Below, piece after piece: positions 25,557 to 34,621 of a DNA stretch of 64,000 nucleotides; within the stretch, counting starts at the first letter, position 1, and each line of letters starts with the position of its first letter. A program made the position numbers and the translations under genes. Under the pieces are notes generated by a model. That model had not been told where the DNA came from and made no database searches. It worked only from the letters and a program-made list of their open reading frames with translations. The stretch lies in assembly GCA_016191225.1 (NCBI GenBank), contig JACPPC010000014.1, positions 1 to 64,000 of the forward strand, in the 5' to 3' direction. Source of the stretch: Gemmatimonadota bacterium. GTDB lineage: Bacteria > Gemmatimonadota > Gemmatimonadetes > Gemmatimonadales > Gemmatimonadaceae.

Positions 25557-27188
25557 ATGCGCCGGCTGCTGGTGGCGATCGCCATGACCGCACCCGCTGC
25601 CGGCGCGCAGGGGCCGACAGTGGCGCGGGCGATGCCGGCGATCGTGCCGCTGCCGTCGCAGGTCGAGGCCAGGCCGGGGAGCTTCGCACTCTCCGCGCGC
25701 ACGGTGATCGTGACCGACGCCGCGACGCGCACGCTCGGGCGCCAGCTGGCGGGCTGGCTGGCGCCCGCGACCGGCTGGGACCTCGCGGTGCGTGCCAGCG
25801 CGGGCGCCCGCGGCACGATCGCGCTGCGGCGCGACGCCACGCTGGCGAAGTCGCTGGGCGAAGAGGGGTACCGGCTGGAGGTGAAGCCCTCGGGCGTGGC
25901 GATCCGGGCCGCGACCGCGGCCGGCGTCTTTTATGGCATGCAGTCGCTGCGCCAGCTGCTCCCGGCGGCGATCTATCGCGAGGCGCCGGTGGCGGGCGTC
26001 GCCTGGGCGATGCCGGCCGTGTCGATCACCGACGTGCCGAGGTTCACGTGGCGCGGCGGGCACCTGGACGTGGCGCGGCACTTCATGCCGAAGCAGTTCG
26101 TGAAGCGCTACATCGACCTGCTGGCGCTGCACAAGCTGAACCGCTTTCACTGGCACCTGACCGACGACCAGGGATGGCGGCTCGAGATCCGGAAGTACCC
26201 TCGGCTGACCGAGGTCGGCGGCTGGCGCAAGGAGACGCTGGTTGGGCCGTACGAACCCGATCCGGCGAAGCGCACATTCGACGGCGTCCGGCATGGCGGC
26301 TTCTACACGCAGGACGACGTGCGCGAGATCGTGGCGTACGCGGCGGCACGGTTCGTGACGGTGGTGCCCGAGATCGAGATGCCGGGGCACGCACAGGCGG
26401 CGGTGTCGGCATACCCGCAGCTCGGCAACACCGGCGAGCAGGTGTCGCCGATGATGGTGTGGGGGGTGTCGGAGTACCTGTTCAACACCGACTCGGCGAC
26501 GATCGCGTTCCTGCACGACGTGCTGGGGGAAGTGCTGGCCCTCTTTCCGTCGCCGTGGGTCCACATTGGCGGCGACGAGGCGGTGAAGGCGCAGTGGAAG
26601 GCGAGCGCGTCGGCGCAGGCGAAGATCCGGGCACTGGGGCTCAAGGACGAGCACGAGCTGCAGAGCTGGTTCATTCGGCAGATGGACACCTGGCTGACGG
26701 CGCGAGGACGCCGGCTGGTGGGGTGGGACGAGATCCTGGAGGGAGGGCTGGCGCCGAACGCGACGGTGATGAGCTGGCGGGGGGACGACGGCGCGATCGC
26801 CAGCGCGCGGGCGGGGCACGAGGCGATCCTCACGCCCACGCACCACACATACTTCGACTACTATCAGGCCGGCAGCAAGGCCACCGAGCCCCTCGCGATC
26901 GGCGGCTTCCTGCCGCTCGACACCGTGTACACGTGGGAACCGGTGCCGGCCGCACTCGAGCCGCGGTATCGGGACAAGCTGCTCGGCGTGCAGGCGCAAT
27001 TGTGGACCGAGTACCTCCCCGACGGCCGGGCGGTGGAGTACATGGCCTACCCGCGGATGTGCGCGCTGGCGGAGGTGGCGTGGACGCCGGCGGCCCGGCG
27101 CGAGCTGGCCGGATTCAAGGCGAGGCTGGCCGCGCACATGGAGCGGCTGCGCGTGCTCGACGTGAATGCACGGGCGCTGGACAGGTAG
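25557..27188 (+). CDS. Exported family GH20 beta-N-acetylhexosaminidase
   Basis: 543 residues with a weak signal peptide (LLVAIAMTAPAAGAQ). An N-terminal GH20b domain covers about 25-155, then the TIM barrel (LDVARHFMPKQFVKRYIDLL, HWHLTDDQGWRLEI). The catalytic pair is Asp340-Glu341 in HIGGDE; the preceding Asp polarises the substrate acetamido group and Glu is the acid. Further barrel motifs are GWDEILEGG, VMSWRG and VYTWEPVP. Removes terminal GlcNAc or GalNAc from chitin or glycan oligomers. GGAGG precedes the ATG. Its 3' end overlaps the convergent serine-hydrolase gene by 74 bases. Confidence 0.93.
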   Translation: MRRLLVAIAMTAPAAGAQGPTVARAMPAIVPLPSQVEARPGSFALSARTVIVTDAATRTLGRQLAGWLAPATGWDLAVRASAGARGTIALRRDATLAKSLGEEGYRLEVKPSGVAIRAATAAGVFYGMQSLRQLLPAAIYREAPVAGVAWAMPAVSITDVPRFTWRGGHLDVARHFMPKQFVKRYIDLLALHKLNRFHWHLTDDQGWRLEIRKYPRLTEVGGWRKETLVGPYEPDPAKRTFDGVRHGGFYTQDDVREIVAYAAARFVTVVPEIEMPGHAQAAVSAYPQLGNTGEQVSPMMVWGVSEYLFNTDSATIAFLHDVLGEVLALFPSPWVHIGGDEAVKAQWKASASAQAKIRALGLKDEHELQSWFIRQMDTWLTARGRRLVGWDEILEGGLAPNATVMSWRGDDGAIASARAGHEAILTPTHHTYFDYYQAGSKATEPLAIGGFLPLDTVYTWEPVPAALEPRYRDKLLGVQAQLWTEYLPDGRAVEYMAYPRMCALAEVAWTPAARRELAGFKARLAAHMERLRVLDVNARALDR

Positions 27189-29058
27189 CGCGCTGGGATG
27201 ACGGTGGGCGCGAAAACGCGAGTCGCTGGCCGTCGGGGCCGACGAGCACCAGCGCCTTGCCATCGGAGTCGAGGCTGACGGCAACCGCGTCGGGCTCGAG
27301 CGAGAACCGCACAGCGCGCCCGCGCGCCACGGTCACGAACTCGGCGGGCACGTATGGCCGGGCAATGCGGCGCCGGATGGTGCCGGCCGGGGTCCAGGCA
27401 AGGACGTTGGTGGCGACGCCGCGGTCGTACCGGAGGCCGACCGTGGTGACGACGATCCCGTCAGGCCGGGCGACGGCGCCGAGGAGGAAGGCGCCGTGAT
27501 AGGCACCGCGATTGCGGATCCGGTCGGCCTGCAGGGCGCGCAGTTGCCGGCTCACCTCGTCGAGGGGCTCGGGCTCGGCGAGGGCGTCGTGCATCGGGCG
27601 GCCGTCGCCCTGCACGGCGGCCTGCATGATGGCGAGGGCGCGCTGGCCGAGGGTGCGTGCGCGGGGCGAGATCGCGGTGTCGCCCGTGGCGAGGAGCATC
27701 CAGGTGGCGGGGTCGTCGGTGGAGAGGGCGAGCCGACTCCCCTGCGCGGCCACGTCGACGCGGCCGGCCGCCGAGCGCCAGGCGCCGGTGAGCGCGGCCA
27801 GCTCGCGCGCCGGGAGGGTGGCCACCACGGGGGGCATGGTCACCGGCCGGTCGCCGAAGACGATCGACTCGATGGACTCGATGACCGACGTCGCCCTGAG
27901 CTCGGCCACCGCCGAGGCGACGAAGATGGTGATCCCCTCGTCGACGAAACGCTTGAACTCGGCGACATAGATGCCGTTGCCGCCGTTGTGCTCGACGACG
28001 CGGGTACCGCGGCGCGAGGGGTGCACGGCCCAGCCGTAGGCGTACTTCGAGTCGCCGGGGCCGCCCTCGCTCACGTAGCCGGTCATGAACTTCACGCGCG
28101 ACGAGTCGGCGAAGATCGTGCTGGTGCGGAGCATCGCGTCCCACCGCGTCATGTCGTCGAGCGTGGTCTGCAGGCCGCCGTTGCCGCGCAGGGCCCAGAA
28201 GGGGGCGCCGGGGACCTTGAGCCGGTCGACGATCGTGCCCCAGTCGCGCCCCTCCTGGTAGCCGTGGGCCACGCGGCGGGCATCCCAGTGCGGGAGGGTG
28301 TAGCCGGTCTCGCGCATGCCCGCGGGGGCGAGGACGAGCGCCGTGAGCGCGTGCTCGTAGTCCTGCCCGGTGACCTTCTCGATGATCGCGGCGAGGAGGG
28401 AGTAGCCGGCGTTGCTGTAGGAGTGCTCGGCCCCCGGCGGCGACTGGAGGGGGGCGGCGAACATCCGGCCGATGTATTCCTCGCGGGTGTTCGGCGTGTA
28501 GTCGGTGGGGGCGTAGTCGGAGTCGAAGCCGGCGGTGTGGGTGAGGAGCTGGTGAATCGTGATGTTGCGCTTGTCGGCCGGGGCGTCGGGAAACCAGCGC
28601 GAGACCGGGTCGGTGGTGCGGAGCCCGCCCTGCTGCTCGAGGCGCAGGATGGCCGCGGCGGTGAATTGCTTGGTGATGGAGCCCAGGCTCCAGGTCGTGC
28701 GGCCGTCGGCGCGGACCTTGCGGCCGGCGTCGGCCCAGCCCCAGGCGGCCTTGACCACCGGCACGCCCGAGCGGAGGACGAGGACGGAGCCGTTGAAGCC
28801 AATGGCGGCGAGGCGCGTCATGAGCGAGTCGACGCGGAGGCGGATGAGGGAGTCGGAGGGGGACTGCGCCCAGGAGATCCCCCGGCTTCGCGCGCCCGAC
28901 GGGCGCGCGGATCTCGGGATGACGGGCACAAGCAGATCCCTCGCTTCGCTCGGGATGACAGGCACAAGCAGATCCCTCGCTCCGCTCAGGATGACGGGGG
29001 GGCGGGCGACCGGGGTACCGCCGAGGAAGGCGAGGGCGAGGGCAATGCGGGGTGTCAT
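27115..29058 (-). CDS. Exported serine hydrolase (beta-lactamase/DD-peptidase fold) with a repeat-derived insert
   Basis: 647 residues. The signal peptide ALALAFLGGTPVA is followed by about 43 residues (21-63) encoded by three copies of the palindromic repeat (VILSGARDLL, VIPSEARDLL, VIPRSARPSGARSRGI). The domain proper begins at QSPSDSLIRLRVDSLMTRL. Active-site motifs of class C/family S12: SITK (nucleophile Ser and Lys), YSNAGYSLL and VEHNGG. The C-terminal 200 residues are a beta-rich extra domain. Function may be esterase, peptidase or amidase. The C-terminus runs 74 bases into the convergent GH20 gene. Confidence 0.85.
   Translation of the reverse strand: MTPRIALALAFLGGTPVARPPVILSGARDLLVPVIPSEARDLLVPVIPRSARPSGARSRGISWAQSPSDSLIRLRVDSLMTRLAAIGFNGSVLVLRSGVPVVKAAWGWADAGRKVRADGRTTWSLGSITKQFTAAAILRLEQQGGLRTTDPVSRWFPDAPADKRNITIHQLLTHTAGFDSDYAPTDYTPNTREEYIGRMFAAPLQSPPGAEHSYSNAGYSLLAAIIEKVTGQDYEHALTALVLAPAGMRETGYTLPHWDARRVAHGYQEGRDWGTIVDRLKVPGAPFWALRGNGGLQTTLDDMTRWDAMLRTSTIFADSSRVKFMTGYVSEGGPGDSKYAYGWAVHPSRRGTRVVEHNGGNGIYVAEFKRFVDEGITIFVASAVAELRATSVIESIESIVFGDRPVTMPPVVATLPARELAALTGAWRSAAGRVDVAAQGSRLALSTDDPATWMLLATGDTAISPRARTLGQRALAIMQAAVQGDGRPMHDALAEPEPLDEVSRQLRALQADRIRNRGAYHGAFLLGAVARPDGIVVTTVGLRYDRGVATNVLAWTPAGTIRRRIARPYVPAEFVTVARGRAVRFSLEPDAVAVSLDSDGKALVLVGPDGQRLAFSRPPSSQRATCPAPVHSRRARAAAPCARPASP
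28875..28995. repeat. Three adjacent HPERSEGS/SEARDLL palindromic repeats inside a coding region
   Basis: Copies at 28875-28923 (with a central GCGCGCCC hairpin at 28890-28908), 28931-28959 and 28967-28995. All keep the serine-hydrolase frame open and are translated just after its signal peptide. Confidence 0.78.
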
Positions 29059-29201
29059 CGGGGAGAATCAACGGGTGGGTGGGAACGCAGTCGAGCCTGG
29101 GGTGGTGCGACACCCGACCCGGCCCGACCGGTTTCCGCCCTATCGCGCCCCCGTCCGGGGTCGCATTTTTTCGCGTCTCCAGACTTCCCGGAAAATCGAC
29201 C

Positions 29202-29960
29202 GTGACCTCCATCATGGCCCTCCGTGCGGCGGCCGTCCCGCTGGTCCTCGCCGCCGGGCTGGCCGCCTGCGGCAGCTCGGCGCGCTCGAGCGCGACCACG
29301 ACGTACAGCACCTCCACCAGCACCATGTCCAGCACCGGGCTCCCGAGGGCGACCGACGCGGCCGGGTGGCGCCCCCTGTTCGACGGCAAGACGATGGCGG
29401 GATGGCGCGGCTACCAGTCGCAGGCCGTGCCCGAGGGCTGGCGTGTGGCCGACGGGATCCTGCAGAAGGACAGGCCCGTGGCCGACATCATCTCGGTCGA
29501 GCAGTTCGGCGACTTCGAGGTGGAATTCGAGTGGCGGATCGCCGAGGGGGGGAACAGCGGCCTGTTCTACCGGGGCACGGAGGAGTACGACAAGATCTAC
29601 TGGTCCGCGACCGAGTACCAATTGCTCGACGATGAGAAGGCGGCGGACAACAAGTCGCGGCTGACCTGCGCCGGGGCCGCATACGGGCTGTATCCCTCGC
29701 CGCCGGGGCACCTGCAGCCGGTGGGGCAGTGGAACCTGACGCGAATCGTGGCGAAGGGGCCGCACGTCGAGCACTGGCTCAACGGCTCCAAGCTGCTCGA
29801 GTTCGAGGTGTTGAGCCCCGACTGGGAGGCCAAGGTCGCCGCCAGCAAGTTCCGGTCCTACCCGAACTTCGGGCGCGCGATGCGCGGCCACTTCGCGATC
29901 CAGGGGGACCACCTGGGGTCGCTCGCCTTCCGGACGATCCGCGTGCGGGAGCTCAAGTGA
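29202..29960 (+). CDS. DUF1080 (3-keto-disaccharide hydrolase-like) lipoprotein
   Basis: 252 residues; GTG 29202 is preceded by GGAAA, and ATG 29214 is an alternative. Lipobox GLAAC, then a Ser/Thr-rich linker. The concanavalin-like DUF1080 domain is clear: [59 protein letters not shown] and [21 protein letters not shown]. Members cleave 3-keto-glycosides made by FAD sugar 3-dehydrogenases. It overlaps the symporter gene by GTGA and precedes an oxidoreductase, so it fits a sugar-uptake and oxidation operon. Confidence 0.9.
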   Translation: MTSIMALRAAAVPLVLAAGLAACGSSARSSATTTYSTSTSTMSSTGLPRATDAAGWRPLFDGKTMAGWRGYQSQAVPEGWRVADGILQKDRPVADIISVEQFGDFEVEFEWRIAEGGNSGLFYRGTEEYDKIYWSATEYQLLDDEKAADNKSRLTCAGAAYGLYPSPPGHLQPVGQWNLTRIVAKGPHVEHWLNGSKLLEFEVLSPDWEAKVAASKFRSYPNFGRAMRGHFAIQGDHLGSLAFRTIRVRELK

Positions 29961-31171
29961 GCCGGACGCGCGTGCAGCTGAGCGCGATGATGTTCCTCCA
30001 GTACTTCGTGTGGGGGAGCTGGTTCGTGACGATGGGGACGTACCTCGGCCGCACGCTGCACTTCACCGACCCGCAGGTGGGGCTGGCGTACGGGGCGACG
30101 GCGCTCGCGGCGCTGGTGTCGCCGTTCTTCGTGGGGATGATCGCCGACCGGTTCTTCGCCAGCCAGAAGCTGCTGGCGGCATTGCACATCATGGGCAGCG
30201 CGTTCATGTGGCTGATGTCGACGCAGACGACGTTCGGCACCTTCTACCCGTTGCTGATCCTGTACGCGCTCTGCTACATGCCGACGCTCTCGCTCACCAA
30301 CTCGATCTCGTTCCACCACGTGTCCGACCCGGCGCGGGACTTCCCGCTGATCCGGGTGCTGGGGACGATCGGGTGGATCGCGGCGGGGATCCTGGTGGGG
30401 AAGGTGCTGCACGCCGACGCGCTCAACACGCCGATGATCGTGGCGTCGATGGCGTCGGCGCTGCTGGGGGTGTTCTCACTGACGCTGCCGCACACGCCGC
30501 CCAAGGCAGCCGGGGCGCCGTTCAGCGTGCGCGACGCGCTGGGGCTCGACGCGCTGCAGCTGCTTCGGCACGGCGACTTCCTGGTGTTCGTGCTGGGGTC
30601 GTTCCTGCTCTGCGTGCCGCTGCAGTTCTATTACACCTTCGCCAACCCCTTCCTGAACGAGATCGGGGCGCCGGAGCCGGCGTTCATCCAGACGTTCGGG
30701 CAGATGTCGGAGATCGGGTTCATGCTGGTGCTGCCCTGGTGCCTGCGGCGGGCGGGGATCAAGGCGATCATGCTGGCGGGGATGGCGGCGTGGGCGCTGC
30801 GGTACTTCGCCTTCGGGCTGGGGAACGGCTCGAGCGGCATGTGGCTCGTGTACGCCGGGATCGTGCTGCACGGCGTGTGCTACGACTTCTTCTTCGTGGC
30901 CGGGCAGATCTACACCGACCAGCAGGCGGGGGAGAAGATCCGCGCCGCGGCGCAGGGGTTCATCAACTTCGTCACCAATGGCGTGGGCTACTTCATCGGC
31001 GCGTTCGTGAGCGGCGCGGTGGTGAACACCTACGCGACGCCGGGCCCGGGGGGCGCGACGATCCATGACTGGTCGCGCATCTGGCCGATCCCGGCGACGA
31101 TGGCGCTGGTGGTGCTGGTGCTGTTCCTCGTGACGTTCCGCCCACGGCCGGCCGGGCCGGCCGCCGCCTGA
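29957..31171 (+). CDS. MFS symporter of the nucleoside:H+ type
   Basis: 404 residues with twelve apparent helices. The start ([20 protein letters not shown]) and the segments [20 protein letters not shown] and [10 protein letters not shown] are typical of the NupG/XapB-like nucleoside symporter family. In relatives of this phylum such transporters often accompany DUF1080 and Gfo/Idh/MocA genes, so the cargo may be a sugar or nucleoside-like glycoside rather than a nucleoside. GTG 29957 overlaps the previous stop, supporting coupled translation. The next gene begins 18 bases after the stop. Confidence 0.88.
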   Translation: MSRTRVQLSAMMFLQYFVWGSWFVTMGTYLGRTLHFTDPQVGLAYGATALAALVSPFFVGMIADRFFASQKLLAALHIMGSAFMWLMSTQTTFGTFYPLLILYALCYMPTLSLTNSISFHHVSDPARDFPLIRVLGTIGWIAAGILVGKVLHADALNTPMIVASMASALLGVFSLTLPHTPPKAAGAPFSVRDALGLDALQLLRHGDFLVFVLGSFLLCVPLQFYYTFANPFLNEIGAPEPAFIQTFGQMSEIGFMLVLPWCLRRAGIKAIMLAGMAAWALRYFAFGLGNGSSGMWLVYAGIVLHGVCYDFFFVAGQIYTDQQAGEKIRAAAQGFINFVTNGVGYFIGAFVSGAVVNTYATPGPGGATIHDWSRIWPIPATMALVVLVLFLVTFRPRPAGPAAA

Positions 31172-31189
31172 CCCAAGCCGGGAGCCGAG

Positions 31190-32530
31190 ATGTCGAAGCA
31201 GGACCTCAGCCGTCGCAACTTCGTCGGGAACATGGTCGCCGCCGGCGCCGCCTTCACGATCGTGCCGCGCCACGTGCTTGGCCGCGGCCACCGGGCGCCG
31301 AGCGACACGCTCAACGTGGTGTGCGTGGGCGTGGGGGGGATGGGCAACAGCGACGTGCGCGGGTTGTCGGACCAGAACCTCGTCGCCTTCGCGGACGTCG
31401 ACTGGCGGCAGGCCGACCGCACCTTCAACCAGTATCCGAACGTCAAGCGGTACAAGGACTGGCGCGAGATGTTCGACAAGGAGCAGCGGAACTTCGACGC
31501 CGTCACGGTGTCGACGCCCGACCATGCGCACGCCGCGATCGCGATGGCGGCGATGAAGCTCGGCAAGCACGTGTACGTGCAGAAGCCGCTCGCCCGCACC
31601 ATTGGCGAGGTGCGCGCGCTCATGAAGGAGGCGGCGAAGCGCCCGAGGCAATCCACGATCATGGGCAACCAGGGGCACGCCGCCGAGGGGATGCGGCTGA
31701 TGCGCGAGTGGGTGGAGGCGGGCGCGATCGGCAACGTGCGGGAGGTGCACTGCTGGACCGACCGGCCGATCTGGCCGCAGGGGCGCAACCGGCCCAGCGA
31801 GGCGCACAACGTGCCGCCGACGATGGACTGGAACCTCTGGATCGGGCCGGCGGCCGACCGGCCGTACCACCCGAGCTACGCGCCGTTCAACTGGCGCGGT
31901 TGGTGGGACTTCGGCACCGGCGCGATGGGCGACATGGCCTGCCACATGATGGACGCCGCCTTCTGGGCGCTCGAGCTGCGCTACCCGACGCGCATCATCG
32001 CCGAGTCGACGCCGCTGTTCCCCGAGACGGCGCCGGTGGCGAGCCGGATCACCTACGAGTTCCCGGCGAACAACAAGCGGGGGCCGATCACGCTCGTCTG
32101 GCGCGACGGCAACATCACGCCGCCGCGGCCGTTCGACTGGCCCGAGCAGAAGCCGTGGCCGTTCGACACGAGCGCGCAGCTGTGGGTGGGTGACAAGGGC
32201 ACGATGATCGCCGGCACCTACGCCGAGAATCCGCGGCTCAGCGACGAGGCGAAGCACAAGGCGCTGATGGCCGACCCGCCGGCGCAGAGGTACCCGCGCA
32301 CCAAGGGGGTGTACTCGGAATGGGTGGAGGCGATCAAGGCGGGCACGCAGCCCGGGTCGAACATCGCCGGGCACGCGGGCGAGCTCACCGAGATGATCGC
32401 GCTCGGCAATCTCGCGGTGCGGATGGGCCGCACGCTGGTGCTCGACCCGGCCACGGGGAACATCACCAACGTGCAGGTGCCGGCCGACTACATGATGCCG
32501 GCCTACCGGCCGGGGTGGTCGCTGACATGA
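31190..32530 (+). CDS. Tat-exported Gfo/Idh/MocA family oxidoreductase
   Basis: 446 residues. The twin-arginine signal is LSRRNFVGNMVAAGAAFTIV. The NAD(P)-binding fold starts at LNVVCVGVGGMGNSDV; the family motif EKP is here QKP in HVYVQKPLART. The C-terminal domain has MACHMMDAAFWALELRYPTR. Relatives act on sugars, inositols or keto-sugars in the periplasm with a tightly held cofactor. Third gene of the DUF1080-symporter-oxidoreductase-cutC run; overlaps cutC by ATGA. The Gln in place of Glu in the EKP motif is seen in the Tat-exported subgroup. Confidence 0.9.
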   Translation: MSKQDLSRRNFVGNMVAAGAAFTIVPRHVLGRGHRAPSDTLNVVCVGVGGMGNSDVRGLSDQNLVAFADVDWRQADRTFNQYPNVKRYKDWREMFDKEQRNFDAVTVSTPDHAHAAIAMAAMKLGKHVYVQKPLARTIGEVRALMKEAAKRPRQSTIMGNQGHAAEGMRLMREWVEAGAIGNVREVHCWTDRPIWPQGRNRPSEAHNVPPTMDWNLWIGPAADRPYHPSYAPFNWRGWWDFGTGAMGDMACHMMDAAFWALELRYPTRIIAESTPLFPETAPVASRITYEFPANNKRGPITLVWRDGNITPPRPFDWPEQKPWPFDTSAQLWVGDKGTMIAGTYAENPRLSDEAKHKALMADPPAQRYPRTKGVYSEWVEAIKAGTQPGSNIAGHAGELTEMIALGNLAVRMGRTLVLDPATGNITNVQVPADYMMPAYRPGWSLT

Positions 32531-33180
32531 TGGCGCTGATCGAAGCCGCGGTGGACACCTTCCACGCTGCCGAGCGGGCGCAGGCCGAGGGGGCCAAGCG
32601 CATCGAGCTCTGTGGCCCGCTGTTCAACGGCGGCACGACGCCGAGCGCGGGACTGATTGCCCGCTGCTGCGAGAAGCTGCTGGTGAGCGTGCACGTGCTG
32701 ATCCGGCCGCGGACGGGAGACTTCATCTACAGCGACGACGAGCTGGCGATCATGCAGAAGGACGTGGCGCTGGCGCGGGAGCTGGGGGCCGACGGCGTGG
32801 TGATCGGGGCGCTGACGCCGGAGGGGGAAGTGGACGTGTCGCGCCTGGCCGACGTGATCGCGGTGGCGTCGCCGATGCGGGTGGGGTTCCACCGGGCGTT
32901 CGACCAGCTCAAGGATCCCGACGAGGCGCTGGAAATCCTGGTGAGCATGCAGGTGGATCACGTTCTGACGAGCGGCGGCGGCAAGACGGCGATGGAGAGT
33001 GTCGAGAAGCTGGCGCACCTGCAGGAGCGGGCTGGCGACCGGGTGAGCATCATCGCCGGCGGCGGGGTGCGGGCCGACCACGTGAAGGAGCTGGTGGCGC
33101 GGACCGGGGTCAAGGAAGTGCATGCCCGCGGGACCGAGGCGGGGGTGATCAAGGGGATTGTGCGGGCGCTGGGCGGTTAG
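32527..33180 (+). CDS. cutC: CutC family protein
   Basis: 217 residues, a TIM-barrel protein. Motifs of the family: LIEAAVDTFHAAERAQAEGA near the start, RIELCGPLFNGGTTPSAGLI, VLIRPRTGDFIYSDDE, VGFHRAFDQ and LTSGGGKTAMES. CutC was named for copper homeostasis in E. coli, but its enzymatic function is not settled, and its place here at the end of a sugar operon agrees with a metabolic role. ATG 32527 overlaps the previous stop; a second ATG follows immediately. Confidence 0.92.
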   Translation: MMALIEAAVDTFHAAERAQAEGAKRIELCGPLFNGGTTPSAGLIARCCEKLLVSVHVLIRPRTGDFIYSDDELAIMQKDVALARELGADGVVIGALTPEGEVDVSRLADVIAVASPMRVGFHRAFDQLKDPDEALEILVSMQVDHVLTSGGGKTAMESVEKLAHLQERAGDRVSIIAGGGVRADHVKELVARTGVKEVHARGTEAGVIKGIVRALGG

Positions 33181-33192
33181 CGAGAAACAAAG

Positions 33193-34320
33193 TCAGCGAC
33201 GCAGCGCGTAGAAGCCGCTCGGACCGACAACGTACAGTGCCGTCTCTGCAATAGCAGGAAAGGTCGAGAACTCTCCGTCGGTTGTAGCGGAGCTCAGCCA
33301 ATTCACGCGACCACGCCGCGCATCGATCGATGCAACTTGATAAGTGAGGAAAGCCAGATAGAGCGTGGAGTCCGACACTGACATCTGATCGAGTATTGAC
33401 CCCCGGCCGGGATTCACCGTCCATCGCTCAACACCGGTGGCAGCGTCGAGGCCGGTGATCGACTGGTTCGTCGAGCTTGCCGCCACGATGTCACCGACAA
33501 GGACAAGAAACCTGATGTCGCCCACGAGCGCACCCATCCACGGCGCGCGCGTCGTCACCCACACGGTTGTGCCTGTGAAGCGATCGAGACCGTGGATGCG
33601 TCCATCCCCAGAGCTCACGATTACGAGCGAGCCGTAGAAGACGGCACGCCCCACACCGCCCGACGGTTGCCCGGCGCCAGCCGGTGGCAACTCACGCTGC
33701 CATCGAACTGCCCCCGTCAACGCATCGAGGGCCGCGACACCGCCAGTACCGACGCCCGGACCGCGCGGGTAGGTAACGACGACGAGGCCCGCGTTCACTA
33801 CCGGATTGACGACCTTCGTGTAGAACGTGTCCGTGGCTATGCGCGTCCGCCAAGCCTGCGCCCCCGTAGCGGCATCCATCGCATACGCATAGCCGGACAC
33901 TGAACCCGCGTAAACACGTGTCGAGTCGGTGCTGAGGCGAAAATAGCCCGCACCCGTGGTCGTGGAATCGCGAAACCGCCATCTGAGGACGCCGGTTCGA
34001 CGGTCGAATGCGTATACATCGTAGTCCGGGTACAGCACCACGTCGTTCACGACAAGAAGCTCGTAGCCAGGAGCGAACCCGGAGCGGGTCTGCGTGCTCG
34101 TCCAGCGAGCGGAGCCCTTCCGGCGATCGATCGCGAACACCTGGTGCGCCGTGCTGGCGAAGAATGCCGACGAGTCGTCGATCGCGGGAGCCAGCTGATC
34201 ACCCGTGGCCTGATAGTACCAAACGACCCGTGACGAAGTCGCGGGCTCGTCCAAGCCCAGTAGGGAGGCCAGACCGGCGCAGCCAAGCCAAGACGGCACG
34301 ATGCAAGCCCAGAATAGCAT
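33193..34320 (-). CDS. PQQ-type beta-propeller lipoprotein
   Basis: 375 residues from ATG 34320. A hydrophobic leader ends near WLGCAG, an imperfect lipobox. Blade repeats are plentiful: FAIDRRKGSARWTSTQ, YAFDRRTGVLRWRFRD, AMDAATGAQAWRTRI, ALDALTGAVRWQREL, GLDRFTGTTVWVTT and GLDAATGVERWTVN. Same design as the protein at 13482, which it resembles in leader, length and blade motifs. It lies in a visibly lower-GC stretch. Convergent to cutC with 12 bases between. Confidence 0.76.
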   Translation of the reverse strand: MLFWACIVPSWLGCAGLASLLGLDEPATSSRVVWYYQATGDQLAPAIDDSSAFFASTAHQVFAIDRRKGSARWTSTQTRSGFAPGYELLVVNDVVLYPDYDVYAFDRRTGVLRWRFRDSTTTGAGYFRLSTDSTRVYAGSVSGYAYAMDAATGAQAWRTRIATDTFYTKVVNPVVNAGLVVVTYPRGPGVGTGGVAALDALTGAVRWQRELPPAGAGQPSGGVGRAVFYGSLVIVSSGDGRIHGLDRFTGTTVWVTTRAPWMGALVGDIRFLVLVGDIVAASSTNQSITGLDAATGVERWTVNPGRGSILDQMSVSDSTLYLAFLTYQVASIDARRGRVNWLSSATTDGEFSTFPAIAETALYVVGPSGFYALRR

Positions 34321-34621
34321 CGCGCCAAGCCGGGGGAGGATCGCCGAAAGCGGAGGAACCCGACGCGTTGTCAGCAGGCGAGCGTTCCTCAACTCGGCCT
34401 CGCGCGATTCTCTGCGCCGCCGGCCGTCCCGCGATACACTCTTGGGCAAAGGTGCCAGCCAACACAAGAGGTCAGTCAGCAGCGTCGCCGACTCGCGTTC
34501 ATGATCGTGGATCCCTACTTCCCCGTCAAGGGCAGGGCGTCGCCATCCCCGATGAAGTACCGACCGAGTGCCCGAGACACTCAGCGGAGATGGTGCACTC
34601 GCAAGCAGCGCACCGCTCGCG
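34321..34621. other. Non-coding stretch
   Basis: About 300 bases upstream of the propeller lipoprotein gene and downstream of the phosphatase-like gene. Composition is lower in GC. I see no credible gene, hairpin or known repeat in it. Confidence 0.4.

Noticed and set aside
26048..27499. Long plus-strand frame overlapping the GH20 gene and running past it
   Set aside because: Gly/Ala/Arg-rich shadow with no recognisable domain.
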